Assembly (NCBI GenBank): GCA_035531075.1
Contig: DATKTO010000022.1
Coordinates: 1-64,000, forward strand
Length of the DNA stretch: 64,000 nucleotides
Reading direction: 5' to 3'
Source: 39-52-133 sp035531075
GTDB taxonomy: Bacteria; Pseudomonadota; Gammaproteobacteria; Burkholderiales; Gallionellaceae
The position numbers were made by a program, and so were the translations under genes. Under the pieces are notes generated by a model that did not search any database, was not told the origin of the DNA, and saw nothing but the letters and a program-made list of their open reading frames with translations. Below, piece after piece: positions 17,392-27,135 of this stretch. How positions within the stretch are numbered: the first letter of the stretch is position 1; the number at the start of each line of letters is the position of its first letter.

Positions 17392-17461
17392 TGCCGCCTG
17401 TCCGCATACGCCAACAGGTGTGGCACAAGGGATCGTTGCTCCAGGGATAGTTCCTCTGTGC

Positions 17462-20122
17462 TTACGCCAGTGCCTTGGCCACCAGCTCGTGCACATCCTT
17501 CGACAAACCTTTAGTCGCAGCCACCTTCTGTAACGCCGTCTGCATCTGTTTTTTCAGTGCAGGCTGATATTTCTTCCAGTGGTCCAGCGTGCGCACCAGG
17601 CGCGCGGCGACCTGCGGGTTCAGCTTGTTGAGCGTGATCACCTGCTCCGCCCAGAAGGCATAACCGCTGCCATCCGCGGCGTGAAACTGCGCCGGGTTGC
17701 CGTTGCAGAAACTGAAAATGAGACTGCGTGCACGGTTGGGGTTCTTCAGCGTAAACGCCGGGTGCGTCATCAGCTTGCGCACTGCTTTCACATCGGTGGC
17801 ATCGGCCACGGCCTGCAGGCTGAACCATTTGTCGATGACCAGTGCCTCGTTCCTGAAATCCTGATAGAAGCGTTTTAACGGCTGCCCAGCACTCGGGCTG
17901 CTGCTGTTGACCAGCCCCATCAGCGCGGCCAGGCGGTCGGTCATGTTGTCGGCAGCGTCGATTTGGGCGTGCGCCAGCAGCAAGGTGCTTTCATCTTCCC
18001 AGCCCAGCAGATAACTCAGGCACAGGTTTTTCAGGCCGCGCCTGCCGGCAGATTTTGCATCGGCGCTGTATTTTCCCGGCGTCTGGTTGGCTTCATAGGC
18101 GGCGATAAGGTCCGCCTTGAGTGCTTCTGACAAAGTCTTGCGCATAAATTTGCGCGCCGTGTGGATCGCCTGCGGGTCGATCACCTCGCACTGCTCGGCC
18201 AGCATCAGTTCGGAAGGCAGGGTCAGCACCACTTCGCGGAAAGCCGGGTCCAGCGTCTGGTCATTTAGCGTGCTGCGCATCGCCTCGATGAACAGCTCAT
18301 CCAGTGCAGGTTGCCTGTTGTTTTGCAACGCATTGATTATATTCAATAATCTGTTAATCGCCAGACGCTGTCCGGCTTCCCAGCGGTTGAACGCATCGCT
18401 GTCATGCGCCATCAGGTGGCCCAGTTCGGCATCGGTATAGCCGTATTCCAGCTCCACCGGCGCGGAGAAATTGCGCAGCAGCGAAGGCACAGGCTTTCTG
18501 GTGACACCGGTGAAGACGAAGGTCTGTTGTTCTTTGGTCAGCTCCAGCACGCAGGTGGTGGGAACGGTGGTGGCAAAGGCCGCGCCTTGCAGGTGCAGGG
18601 GCATATCATCACCTTGCGCATCGAGCAGGCCCACGGCCACCGGAATGTGGAACGGCAGCTTGCATTCCTGCCCGGCGCTCGGCTTGCAGATTTGCGACAG
18701 GGTCAGTTCATAGGTCTGTTTTTCTGCATCGTATTTGCCAAGCACCTTTACCTGCGGTGTGCCGGACTGGCTGTACCAGCGCTCGAACTGGCTCAGGTCG
18801 CGGCCGCTGCTGTCGGCCATCGCGGCGCGGAAATCGTCGCAGGTCACCGCGTGGCCGTCGTGGCGCGCAAAGTACAAGTCCATACCCTTGCGGAAGCCGT
18901 CGCGACCCAGCAGGGTCTGGTACATGCGCACCACCTCGGCGCCTTTTTCATAAATGGTCACGGTATAGAAATTGCTGATCTCGACATAGTAGTCTGGGCG
19001 CACCGGGTGCGCCATCGGCCCCGCATCTTCGGAGAACTGGTGCTGGCGCAGCACGCGCACATCGTCGATGCGTTTCACTGCGCGTCCGCTTGGTGTGCCG
19101 ACCATATCGGCGGAAAACTCCTGGTCGCGGAACACGGTGAGGCCTTCCTTCAGCGACAGCTGGAACCAGTCGCGGCAGGTCACGCGGTTGCCGGTCCAGT
19201 TGTGGAAATACTCGTGGCCCACCACCGCCTCGATATTGGCGTAATCGGCATCGGTAGCGATGCTGGGGTTGGCCAGCACATATTTGGTGTTGAAGATGTT
19301 GAGGCCCTTGTTTTCCATCGCGCCCATGTTGAAGTCGCTCACCGCCACGATCATGAAGCGGTCGAGGTCCAGTTCCAGGCCGAAGCGCTGCTGGTCCCAG
19401 CGTATGGAATGCTTGAGCGACTCCATCGCATGCTGGGTCTTGTCCAGATTGCCCGGTTCCACCCAAACCTGCAGCAGTGCCTTGCGTCCGGAAGCAAGTT
19501 TGATTTTCTCTTCCTGGCACACCAGCTTGCCCGCCACCAGCGCAAACAGATAGGACGGCTTCTTGAACGGGTCTTCCCACTTCGCATAGTGGCGGCCTTT
19601 GGGCAGATCGCCCTGTTCCACCAGATTGCCGTTGGACAGCAGCACCGGATATTTTTTCTTGTCGCCGCGCAGCATCACCGTGTACTTCGCCATCACATCC
19701 GGTCGATCGGGAAAGTAAGTGATCTTGCGGAAACCTTCCGCCTCGCACTGGGTGAAGAAATTCCCGTTGGATATATACAAGCCCATCATGGTGGTGTTTT
19801 TTTCCGGATTGATCAGCGTCTCGATCTCCAGCGTAATCTCATCCGGCGCATTGGCAATGCGCAGTTTGCCTGCCTCAATGGTGTAGCCGTTGGCGCCTTT
19901 GCTCAGCGTCTTGCCGTTCATGCGCAACGCCACCAGTTTGACACCTTCGCCCAGCAACTCCACATCCTTGTTGGCAGAGTCGGCATTGCGCTGCATCGTG
20001 ATGCGCGTGGCGACCCGTGTTGCCGCCGGATCAAGGTCAAAGCCCATCTCAACGGTGTTTACCCAGTAGGCGGGCGCGTTGTAGTCATGGCGGGAAATGG
20101 TGGCGGGCGAATTGCTTTTCAT
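17462..20122 (-). CDS. pepN: Aminopeptidase N (M1 family)
   Basis: An 886-residue zinc aminopeptidase of the E. coli PepN type. The exopeptidase motif GAMEN is at 267-271, the zinc site HEYFH at 303-307 and the third zinc ligand Glu at 326, with a C-terminal ARM-like helical domain over the last 300 residues. It removes N-terminal residues from peptides in the cytoplasm; no signal peptide is present. Length matches PepN (about 870-890). Convergent with the chemoreceptor gene and divergent from the CYTH-CHAD gene. Confidence 0.95.
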   Translation of the reverse strand: MKSNSPATISRHDYNAPAYWVNTVEMGFDLDPAATRVATRITMQRNADSANKDVELLGEGVKLVALRMNGKTLSKGANGYTIEAGKLRIANAPDEITLEIETLINPEKNTTMMGLYISNGNFFTQCEAEGFRKITYFPDRPDVMAKYTVMLRGDKKKYPVLLSNGNLVEQGDLPKGRHYAKWEDPFKKPSYLFALVAGKLVCQEEKIKLASGRKALLQVWVEPGNLDKTQHAMESLKHSIRWDQQRFGLELDLDRFMIVAVSDFNMGAMENKGLNIFNTKYVLANPSIATDADYANIEAVVGHEYFHNWTGNRVTCRDWFQLSLKEGLTVFRDQEFSADMVGTPSGRAVKRIDDVRVLRQHQFSEDAGPMAHPVRPDYYVEISNFYTVTIYEKGAEVVRMYQTLLGRDGFRKGMDLYFARHDGHAVTCDDFRAAMADSSGRDLSQFERWYSQSGTPQVKVLGKYDAEKQTYELTLSQICKPSAGQECKLPFHIPVAVGLLDAQGDDMPLHLQGAAFATTVPTTCVLELTKEQQTFVFTGVTRKPVPSLLRNFSAPVELEYGYTDAELGHLMAHDSDAFNRWEAGQRLAINRLLNIINALQNNRQPALDELFIEAMRSTLNDQTLDPAFREVVLTLPSELMLAEQCEVIDPQAIHTARKFMRKTLSEALKADLIAAYEANQTPGKYSADAKSAGRRGLKNLCLSYLLGWEDESTLLLAHAQIDAADNMTDRLAALMGLVNSSSPSAGQPLKRFYQDFRNEALVIDKWFSLQAVADATDVKAVRKLMTHPAFTLKNPNRARSLIFSFCNGNPAQFHAADGSGYAFWAEQVITLNKLNPQVAARLVRTLDHWKKYQPALKKQMQTALQKVAATKGLSKDVHELVAKALA

Positions 20123-20154
20123 ATGATATGACTCCGGTAGAAGATCAGGCAGTG

Positions 20155-20220
20155 CGGGATTTTACCAATTATTGGGCGCTGCGTGATTCATGTTAAGCAA
20201 AATCTTAAAGTAAAATCCCG
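20155..20220. repeat. Inverted repeat with 11-bp arms between pepN and the CYTH-CHAD gene
   Basis: CGGGATTTTAC (20155-20165) and GTAAAATCCCG (20210-20220) are perfect inverted copies, 44 bp apart, in the 246-bp gap between two divergent genes. They could be a pair of operator half-sites for a looping regulator or the ends of a small element. Nothing else is recognised in this gap. Confidence 0.6.
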
Positions 20221-20368
20221 GATACGATATGCTGTGATCGAATTGGCAGGGTACGTATGACGCAGCCTATGTTTGAGTCGGCAAGTTTTCTCTGAACAGT
20301 CTTGCAGGATCAAACGTAACTTAAACCTTTGTCAGGAATGCAGGAATGATCACTCGCTTAGTACACAC

Positions 20369-21943
20369 ATGGCCATAGAAACCGAACTCAAACTGCGCAT
20401 CGCCCCAGAGCAGCTTGCCAGACTCAAGCGGCATCCGCTGCTCAAGGCGCACCAGCTCACGCCCCCGACTACGCGCCGTCTCTACAATATCTATTACGAC
20501 ACCCCCAAGCTTGAATTGCAGCAGTCCGGCATGGCCCTGCGCCTGCGCCGCAGCGGCAAGAAATGGCTGCAGACGCTGAAGGGCGGCGGTGGAGTGCAGG
20601 GCGGCCTGCACCGGCGCAACGAATGGGAAATGCCGGTGCGCGGCCCGGCACTGGATTTTTCCCTGCCGCAGGTTGCGGAATGGGACGAGCTTCTGCCCAA
20701 GAAATTACGCAAGAAATTGCAGCCGGTATTTGTCACCGATTTCTCGCGCAACAGCCGTATGCTGTCGTGGCAGGATGCACAGATCGAACTGTGCATGGAT
20801 CATGGCGAAGTGAGCACCGAGCACTTGCGCACGCCGATCTGCGAGCTGGAGTTGGAGCTGAAATCCGGCGAACCGCAACAGTTGTTCGAGCTTGCGCTGT
20901 CCATACTCGACATCGTGCCGTTCGCGCTTGAATCGATCAGCAAAGCCGAACAGGGTTTTCGGCTAATGGGAGGCGTTGCCGAACAGCCGGTGAAAGCCTT
21001 GCCGGTGAAGCTGGACAAACATGATGAGCTGGGCAAGGCCATGCAAACACTGATCTGGTCGGTGTTGCAGCAGGTGCAGGGCAACGTGCGCGGCTTAGAG
21101 CTGAATCAAAAGATACCCGTTGCTCTTGAGCCTGCCGAAGGACTGGTTCAACAGCTCACAGTCGATAACGTTGAATATCTGCATCAACTGCGTGTCGCCC
21201 TGTGCCGATTAAGCGTGCTGCTGCAGATGGCCGAAAGCGTTTGCGCCGACGAACAGCTGGCCGCTTTCAGACAAGACATCGCCGCGCTCTGCATCATTTT
21301 GGGCAGGGTACGCGACTGGGATGTGTTCATCGCAAATACAGTCCAGCCCATGTGCGCGCGCATGCCGCAGGATGCCGGCTTGGTGGCGCTGCTGGCCGCG
21401 AGCAGGAAGCAGCGTGATGGCTGTTGCGGCGCATTGCGCAACGATGCGCAGGCGCGAGAGCTGCAGCGCCTGCTGCTGCGTTTTGCCATCTGGATGCACG
21501 GGGAGTACTGGCAAAAATTTGCCGAGACAGGATTGCAGGCGCGCGATTTTGCCGCTGCGTATTTGTCGGAGCTGTCCGGGCAGTTCGAACAGGCGGCAGC
21601 GCATCTGGAACCATTCGATGCAGCAAAGTTGCATGTTTTGCGCATACAGGCGAAGAAGCTCAAATACTGCGCAGAGTTTTTTGCCTCGCTATATGGCAAA
21701 CATAAGTTAGAGCAGTACTTGGCCGCGCTGAGCGCGGTGCAGGAAGTGCTGGGGCAGATCAACGATGACGCGGTGGCCAATCGCTTGCTTGATGGGTTGG
21801 CTGCAACACAGGCGTTGTCAGGGCATGAGGATGCGCTTGCGCTGGTCAGGGGACGGATGACGCATGATCTGCCGCAGCAGATGAGGGTGTTGCAGGATGC
21901 GATGCATGACTTTAAACGGCAACTTCAACACTGGAAAAACTAG
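20369..21943 (+). CDS. CYTH and CHAD domain protein (inorganic triphosphatase/polyphosphate-binding)
   Basis: The 524-residue protein starts MAIETELKLRI, whose ExExK pattern is the signature of the CYTH triphosphate-tunnel fold (about 1-200). A histidine-rich helical CHAD domain follows (about 220-520), with conserved pieces LHQLRVALCRL and LHVLRIQAKKLKYCAEFF. CYTH-CHAD proteins such as E. coli YgiF hydrolyse inorganic triphosphate, and CHAD domains bind polyphosphate granules. The frame stays open to a TTG at 20273, but the CYTH motif normally begins at residue 3, so I chose the ATG at 20369; no strong ribosome binding site supports either start. Monocistronic. Confidence 0.88.
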   Translation: MAIETELKLRIAPEQLARLKRHPLLKAHQLTPPTTRRLYNIYYDTPKLELQQSGMALRLRRSGKKWLQTLKGGGGVQGGLHRRNEWEMPVRGPALDFSLPQVAEWDELLPKKLRKKLQPVFVTDFSRNSRMLSWQDAQIELCMDHGEVSTEHLRTPICELELELKSGEPQQLFELALSILDIVPFALESISKAEQGFRLMGGVAEQPVKALPVKLDKHDELGKAMQTLIWSVLQQVQGNVRGLELNQKIPVALEPAEGLVQQLTVDNVEYLHQLRVALCRLSVLLQMAESVCADEQLAAFRQDIAALCIILGRVRDWDVFIANTVQPMCARMPQDAGLVALLAASRKQRDGCCGALRNDAQARELQRLLLRFAIWMHGEYWQKFAETGLQARDFAAAYLSELSGQFEQAAAHLEPFDAAKLHVLRIQAKKLKYCAEFFASLYGKHKLEQYLAALSAVQEVLGQINDDAVANRLLDGLAATQALSGHEDALALVRGRMTHDLPQQMRVLQDAMHDFKRQLQHWKN

Positions 21944-22055
21944 ATTGGTCTATGAATACTTTATGCCTTTATGCGATTTCGATCTTGAATTCACGCTGCC
22001 CTGAAGCAGGCATTCAAACGGCAGAAATGTAAAGCTACCTCCGATGACTTCAACT

Positions 22056-22084
22056 CAGTAACAGGGTCCCTGACACTGTTACTG
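22056..22084. terminator. Possible bidirectional terminator hairpin between convergent genes
   Basis: CAGTAACAG (22056-22064) pairs perfectly with CTGTTACTG (22076-22084) around an 11-nt loop, between the ends of the CYTH-CHAD gene and the ABC permease gene. There is no long T run on either side, so it is an atypical terminator. Confidence 0.4.
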
Positions 22085-22092
22085 TTATCTAA

Positions 22093-22863
22093 TTATTCTG
22101 CCAATTTCGGATACAACCTCACAGCAACAAATAACAGTAATGAGAACACCGCGAGCATGACCGAAAAATCCACCAGGTAACCATGCACGACTTCTCCGCC
22201 TTTGATCATCAGTCCACGCAATGCGTCGATCAGATAGGTCAGCGGATTGATCTGCGCGATAACGCGTAACCAGCCGGGCATAAGGTCCAGAGGATAGATC
22301 GCATTGCTCGCAAAAAACATGGGCATGGTCAAAAGTTGGCCTATACCCATGAAACGCTCGCGCGTTTTAACAATGCAGGCGATGATCAGCGAAAATGTGG
22401 AGAAGATGGCCGACCCCAGCATCACACTTGCCAGCACTGCCACAATTGCCAACGGATCAAGCCTGATGGATACATGCAAGGCCAGTGCCACAATGTAAAT
22501 GACAATGGCCTGCAAAACGCCGCGAAAACCGGCGGCAAAGGCTTTGCCGAAAACGAGCGAGCTACGTAATGCCGGGCTCACCAGTAGCTTGTGTACCACG
22601 CCCAGATCGCGCTCCCAGATAATGGCTATGCCATAGAAAATTGCACTGAAAAGCACGCTCTGCGCCAGTATGCCCGGCGTGATGAAGTCAAGATAATTCA
22701 GTTGCCCGGTATGGATACCGCGTGCCTGGGCAAGCACCTGACCGAACACCACCAGCCATAACACGGGCTGTACTGCGCGGGAAATGACTTCCGTCGGATC
22801 CCGCACCAGCTTGATCAGCTCAACCGCTACAATCGCGGTACTCTCAAGAATAAATCGTTTCAT
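22093..22863 (-). CDS. ABC-2 type transporter permease
   Basis: A 256-residue integral membrane protein with about six hydrophobic segments and the ABC-2 signature region (NPLTYLIDALRGLMIKG near residue 215). It resembles DrrB/NodJ-type permeases, which pair with a DrrA-like ATPase to export drugs, lipids or oligosaccharides. The ATPase gene lies directly upstream, 10 bases away, so the pair forms one exporter, probably two copies of each protein. The exported substrate cannot be told from sequence. Confidence 0.9.
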   Translation of the reverse strand: MKRFILESTAIVAVELIKLVRDPTEVISRAVQPVLWLVVFGQVLAQARGIHTGQLNYLDFITPGILAQSVLFSAIFYGIAIIWERDLGVVHKLLVSPALRSSLVFGKAFAAGFRGVLQAIVIYIVALALHVSIRLDPLAIVAVLASVMLGSAIFSTFSLIIACIVKTRERFMGIGQLLTMPMFFASNAIYPLDLMPGWLRVIAQINPLTYLIDALRGLMIKGGEVVHGYLVDFSVMLAVFSLLLFVAVRLYPKLAE

Positions 22864-22873
22864 ATATTTTTAC

Positions 22874-23698
22874 TTAGCCCAGGCGATGTGCCGTTCGGCG
22901 TGTTTGCGCGATATCGCTGAAAGAGCCGCTTTCATGAATCGATCCGCCCGCGTAATGTGCGAACACATCGTCAAGCGTTGCGCCGTCGCCGAGCCCGGCA
23001 CGCAACGCGGCTGGCTTGCCGACAACGCTAATTCGTCCCGCATGCAGAATCGCCAGTTCGTCACAAAGTGTTTCGGCCTCCTCCATATCGTGCGTGGTGA
23101 TCAACACCGTGATTCCAAAGTCACGCCTGAGCTCAAGCAAGCGATCCCACACCGTATGGCGTGCAACCGGGTCGAGCCCGATCGTGGGCTCGTCCAGGAA
23201 CAGAATCGCGGGATGATGCAACATGGCTTGCGCGAGCTCGAGCCTGCGGATCATGCCGCCTGAATAAGTTTTTACCAACTTGCCTGCCGAATCGGATAAT
23301 CCCATAAAGTCCAGCGCATCACGGATGCGAGTGCTTCTTGCAGCTCTGTCTATCCCGTAAAGCCGGGCAGACAGCTGCAGATTTTCGTATCCGGTAAGCG
23401 CACCGTCTGCCGACAGCAGTTGCGACACATAACCGATGTTGCGCCTGACATCGCCCGGTGACTTGATAATGTCGTATCCGCCAACTTCAGCCGAGCCGGA
23501 TGTTGGAGACAGCAAGGTCGTCAGCATCTTGATCACAGTGCTCTTTCCCGCACCATTTGCACCAAGCAAGCCGAAAATATCCCCATGTGGTATGCGCAGT
23601 TCAATGCAGTCTACCGCCGTCAAACTGCCAAATTGGCGTGTCAGAGCCTGTGTTTTGATGGCAAATTCCGTGGGCAAGTCGGGGGTGCTTGTGTTCAT
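22874..23698 (-). CDS. ABC transporter ATP-binding protein (DrrA/CcmA-like)
   Basis: A 274-residue nucleotide-binding subunit: Walker A GANGAGKST (about 44-52), Q-loop YVSQLLSADGALTGYENL, signature YSGGMIRRLELAQAM (about 144), Walker B AILFLDEPTIGLDP and the switch histidine in ITTHDMEEAE. The GGM signature and long C-terminal tail fit the DrrA/NodI class of multidrug or polysaccharide exporters. The next gene encodes the matching ABC-2 permease. ATPase function is certain; the cargo is unknown. Confidence 0.92.
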   Translation of the reverse strand: MNTSTPDLPTEFAIKTQALTRQFGSLTAVDCIELRIPHGDIFGLLGANGAGKSTVIKMLTTLLSPTSGSAEVGGYDIIKSPGDVRRNIGYVSQLLSADGALTGYENLQLSARLYGIDRAARSTRIRDALDFMGLSDSAGKLVKTYSGGMIRRLELAQAMLHHPAILFLDEPTIGLDPVARHTVWDRLLELRRDFGITVLITTHDMEEAETLCDELAILHAGRISVVGKPAALRAGLGDGATLDDVFAHYAGGSIHESGSFSDIAQTRRTAHRLG

Positions 23699-23775
23699 TG
23701 TTGAATGTGATCCTGCTAATTGGTTGGGGCAATATTAAGACAAGTTTGTTGCCTGCCAAGCACTGCTGCTAGCTA

Positions 23776-26253
23776 TCAGGCTATCGCAGCGGGTACACGC
23801 CATCTGATCATTGCAACTTTAATTAAATCGTTCACAACCAGACACGCCACCATTGTGTAAACAAAAATGGCCAACGGCTGCCACCAAGGCAATGGCATAA
23901 GGCCCGGCAGGCCAGCATAGGTCAGCACAGTGCCTATCAATATATCTGCCGAGAGTGCCGCGATGAGTGTTTTGCTTGGCATCGTGTTCCAGAAACTGCG
24001 CCGTTCTCGCGCGGATACGATGGAAAAAACCGCCATGTAGAGCAATGTGAGAAAGCTGACAGTGTAGAGGGCATTATCGTTGCTCGCCAAACCAAAACGC
24101 GACCAGCCTGCCCACAGCAGAAGGAGTGCCTCGACGACCATCACGATGCCGAGTACCACGGACACCATGATGAAGCCGCCGATGTTCCATGTCTCCGGTT
24201 TATTGGAGGGTTGAACATGGTCGGTGGCAAGAGCGATCTTGGCGAAGTCCGTCATGAACACCAGCAGCAGCATCGCAAAGGCGGAAACAACAAATTTTCC
24301 GGTCATCACAAATGCGATGGATACGAAGGCTGCCTTCAGGATCGTGCGGCTGATCTTGTTGATGATCCACGTCAGAATGCGTTGGTAGATGATCCGTCCC
24401 TGCTCCACCAGTGCCACGATGTTGGTCAGCCCCGGCTCGGTCAGCACAACGCTCGCGGCCCCTTTGGCCACGTCGGTCGCGGTGCTGACGGCAATACCCA
24501 CTTCGGCCTGACGTAGTGCGGGTGCATCGTTGACGCCATCACCCGTCATGCCGGTCACATGTCCGGCGGCCTGCAGGTGCTGCACCACGATAAATTTGTC
24601 CTCCGGATACACTTCGGCGAAGCCATCGGCGCCGGCCAGCAAATCAACCGCGTCGTTGCCGGGCTGGGCGCTGGCCGCCTTCAGATCCGACACGCGCTGG
24701 ATGTTGGACAATCCCACGCCTTGGGCAATTTCTCTTGCGATTGCCAGTGCATCGCCGGTGAGCATCTTCACCGCAACGCCAAGCTGGTTAAGTGCGGCGA
24801 TGAGTTGCCTTGCATCCGGGCGGGGCGGGTCAAACAGGGTCACCAATCCCAGCAATACCGGTGTGCCTGTTTCAGAACCTTGCGCCACTGCCAGTGTGCG
24901 GTAGCCCTTCAATGCCGACTCGCTGACCATTGTTTCCAGCACCGCTATCTCATGGGACTGCAATCCGCAGGCTGCGGCAACGGTGCGCACTGCGCCTTTG
25001 ATCACCCGCAGCCGCTGTCCGCCCTGCGCAACGACAGCTTCAGTCCGACGGTTCGTTGCATCAAACGGCGTAAATGAAATTTGCGTGATTGCGGCTGATC
25101 CGGCAAAGACATTCCGCTCTTTTGCCGCGGCAAGAAAGGCCAGGTCTATCGGATCCTGATTCGCCTCTTGCGACGCGAGTGCGGCGGCAAACAGAATATC
25201 GAGTTCTGTCGCCTGCCCCAGCTGAATCACACCGATGACGGATAGCTGGTTCAGCGTAATCGTGCCAGTCTTGTCAACGCATAACACGTCCATCGTTGCT
25301 GCATCTTCTGTGGCACTGAGGCGCGTAACCAGCACGCCGCGCTTCGCCAGTTCCTTCGCGCCTACAGCCATGCTCACGGTGAACATTACAGGGAGTGCGA
25401 CCGGCACCGCACTCATCAACAATACGAGCATTAACGGAATCATTTCAAGCAGCGGTACCTGCCTGATCAGTGACATGATGATTACCAGCCCGAGCAGAGA
25501 GCCTACGATGACGAACAACCAGCGCACTACTTTTGCCACCACTGCTTCGATATGAAGTTTAGGACGGGCTTGCTGCACCAATTCAGTAGTGCGCCCAAAG
25601 AAGGTTTTTGCTCCGGTCAGAATTACCACGCCGTTGCCTTCACCTCGTCGCACGACCGACCCCGCCGAGAGTGTATCGCCCGGGTTCTTGGCGGCGTCTT
25701 TTGATTCGCCGGTAAGGGCGGATTGATCTATGCTCAGCGCGCCGGTAACGAGTTTCACATCAGCCGGTATGATGTCGCCGGATCGAACGCGGATGACGTC
25801 GCCGGGAACCAGCTCACGCGCGGCAATTAGCCGCCAGGTTGACTCGCGCAGAACGCGCGCGTTGACCTGCAGACGTTGCCGCAAAGCTTCGATGACGCCG
25901 GAGGCGCGGCGTTCCTGCATAAAACTCAATACGGCGTTGACAATCAGCAGCGCGCTCACTACGGCGAGGTCAGAGTATTTTCCGAGGAAGGCAGACAACA
26001 CCATAATCATTTCGAGCATCCACGCCGACATACCCCAGAATTTGCCGAGAAATTTCAGGAGGGGATGAGATTGTTTTTCGGTCACTTCATTGTAGCCGTG
26101 CACGCGGCGGCGTGCTTCTACCTCGGCGTGCGCAAGACCTCTTTCCGTACTCACATTCAGCGCCGCAAGCGTAGCGGGAATAGACGCGAAGGCGATGTCA
26201 GATGTACTGGCAATTGCAGGCGCTAATGGCAGATGTTCTGCTGCAGATTTCAT
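23776..26253 (-). CDS. Plasma-membrane proton-efflux P-type ATPase
   Basis: An 825-residue P3A-type ATPase, the class best known from fungi and plants. An N-terminal cation-ATPase domain precedes the actuator loop with LTGES. The phosphorylated aspartate is in DKTGT (about residue 327), with hinge TGDGVNDAP (about 575) and about ten membrane segments. The M4 motif VPVALPVMFTVSM and the absence of CPx or other metal-site motifs indicate H+ rather than metal transport. It would pump protons out at the cost of ATP, useful for acid tolerance or pH balance. AGGAGG lies just upstream of the ATG. Monocistronic. It lacks a long C-terminal autoinhibitory tail. Confidence 0.88.
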   Translation of the reverse strand: MKSAAEHLPLAPAIASTSDIAFASIPATLAALNVSTERGLAHAEVEARRRVHGYNEVTEKQSHPLLKFLGKFWGMSAWMLEMIMVLSAFLGKYSDLAVVSALLIVNAVLSFMQERRASGVIEALRQRLQVNARVLRESTWRLIAARELVPGDVIRVRSGDIIPADVKLVTGALSIDQSALTGESKDAAKNPGDTLSAGSVVRRGEGNGVVILTGAKTFFGRTTELVQQARPKLHIEAVVAKVVRWLFVIVGSLLGLVIIMSLIRQVPLLEMIPLMLVLLMSAVPVALPVMFTVSMAVGAKELAKRGVLVTRLSATEDAATMDVLCVDKTGTITLNQLSVIGVIQLGQATELDILFAAALASQEANQDPIDLAFLAAAKERNVFAGSAAITQISFTPFDATNRRTEAVVAQGGQRLRVIKGAVRTVAAACGLQSHEIAVLETMVSESALKGYRTLAVAQGSETGTPVLLGLVTLFDPPRPDARQLIAALNQLGVAVKMLTGDALAIAREIAQGVGLSNIQRVSDLKAASAQPGNDAVDLLAGADGFAEVYPEDKFIVVQHLQAAGHVTGMTGDGVNDAPALRQAEVGIAVSTATDVAKGAASVVLTEPGLTNIVALVEQGRIIYQRILTWIINKISRTILKAAFVSIAFVMTGKFVVSAFAMLLLVFMTDFAKIALATDHVQPSNKPETWNIGGFIMVSVVLGIVMVVEALLLLWAGWSRFGLASNDNALYTVSFLTLLYMAVFSIVSARERRSFWNTMPSKTLIAALSADILIGTVLTYAGLPGLMPLPWWQPLAIFVYTMVACLVVNDLIKVAMIRWRVPAAIA

Positions 26254-26424
26254 TTCAGTTTAACCTCCTGGCATGTCCCATTAACTTGTCTCCTTATGTA
26301 GAAAAAGTCTGAAGTCATGGGAGCAAGTTTCGATGCCAGCTCACTGGATTATTTTTTTAATGCTGCGCCACAGCGGACACTCGCGAACGGCAGGTTCTGG
26401 CTGGTCAGCGGCCAGCGCCAATAT

Positions 26425-27135
26425 CTACAATGATGCTGATTGCAGGCCCCCATCCACCAATCTCAATTGTCGCTGCATTTTGCCCGCCAGCTCAAGATCG
26501 TGCGTCACCACGATAAAGCTGGTGTTCAGCCGCTCGTTCAGTTCCTGCATCAGATCAAACAAGGCTTTTGCGCTGGCACGATCCAGGTTGCCGGTGGGTT
26601 CGTCGGCCAGCACGCAGGCGGGCTCGGTGACCAGGGCGCGGGCGACGGCAACGCGCTGGCGCTCGCCGCCGGACAGCTCGGCGGGGTTGTGCGGCAGGCG
26701 TTTTTCGAGGCCGACATGCTTGAGCATCTCGGCAGCGATGGGGGCGGCCTGCTGCATTTTCATGCCGCGTATCAGCAATGGCATGGCGACGTTTTCCAGC
26801 GCGGTGAATTCGGGCAGCAGGTGGTGGAACTGATAGACGAAGCCTAGCGAGCGGTTGCGCAGATTGCCGCGTTGCGCTTCATTCATCGCCTGCACGTCCT
26901 GGCCGAGAATCGCCACGCTGCCGCTGGTGGCCTGGTCCAGTCCGCCGAGCAGATGCAGCAGCGTGCTTTTGCCGGAGCCTGAGGCGCCGACGATGGCGAT
27001 GCGCTCGCCTTTGGCGACATCTAGGTTGATGTTGTTCAATACCGGTACGTTGAGCTTGCCCTGGCTAAAGGTCTTGCTCAGGTTGCGGCAGGAGATAACC
27101 GGTGAATTGTTCATGTTGTTAATAGCCTCACTCAT
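26425..27135 (-). CDS. lolD: Lipoprotein-releasing ABC transporter ATP-binding protein LolD
   Basis: A 236-residue ATPase with Walker A GASGSGKST (about 50-58), signature LSGGERQRVAVARAL and Walker B ACVLADEPTGNLD, all typical of the MacB/LolD group. It powers LolCE extraction of outer-membrane lipoproteins from the inner membrane and hand-over to LolA. Its start lies inside the end of lolC (8-bp overlap), so the two are translationally coupled. The 171-bp gap downstream to the H+-ATPase gene shows nothing but that gene's ribosome binding site. Confidence 0.94.
   Translation of the reverse strand: MSEAINNMNNSPVISCRNLSKTFSQGKLNVPVLNNINLDVAKGERIAIVGASGSGKSTLLHLLGGLDQATSGSVAILGQDVQAMNEAQRGNLRNRSLGFVYQFHHLLPEFTALENVAMPLLIRGMKMQQAAPIAAEMLKHVGLEKRLPHNPAELSGGERQRVAVARALVTEPACVLADEPTGNLDRASAKALFDLMQELNERLNTSFIVVTHDLELAGKMQRQLRLVDGGLQSASL

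Noticed and set aside
18404..20131. 575-codon open frame on the strand opposite pepN
   Set aside because: It is the antisense shadow of pepN, with low-complexity His/Val/Arg-rich translation and no recognisable domain.
20273..20368. TTG start for the CYTH-CHAD protein
   Set aside because: It adds 32 residues before a CYTH motif that normally sits at the N-terminus.
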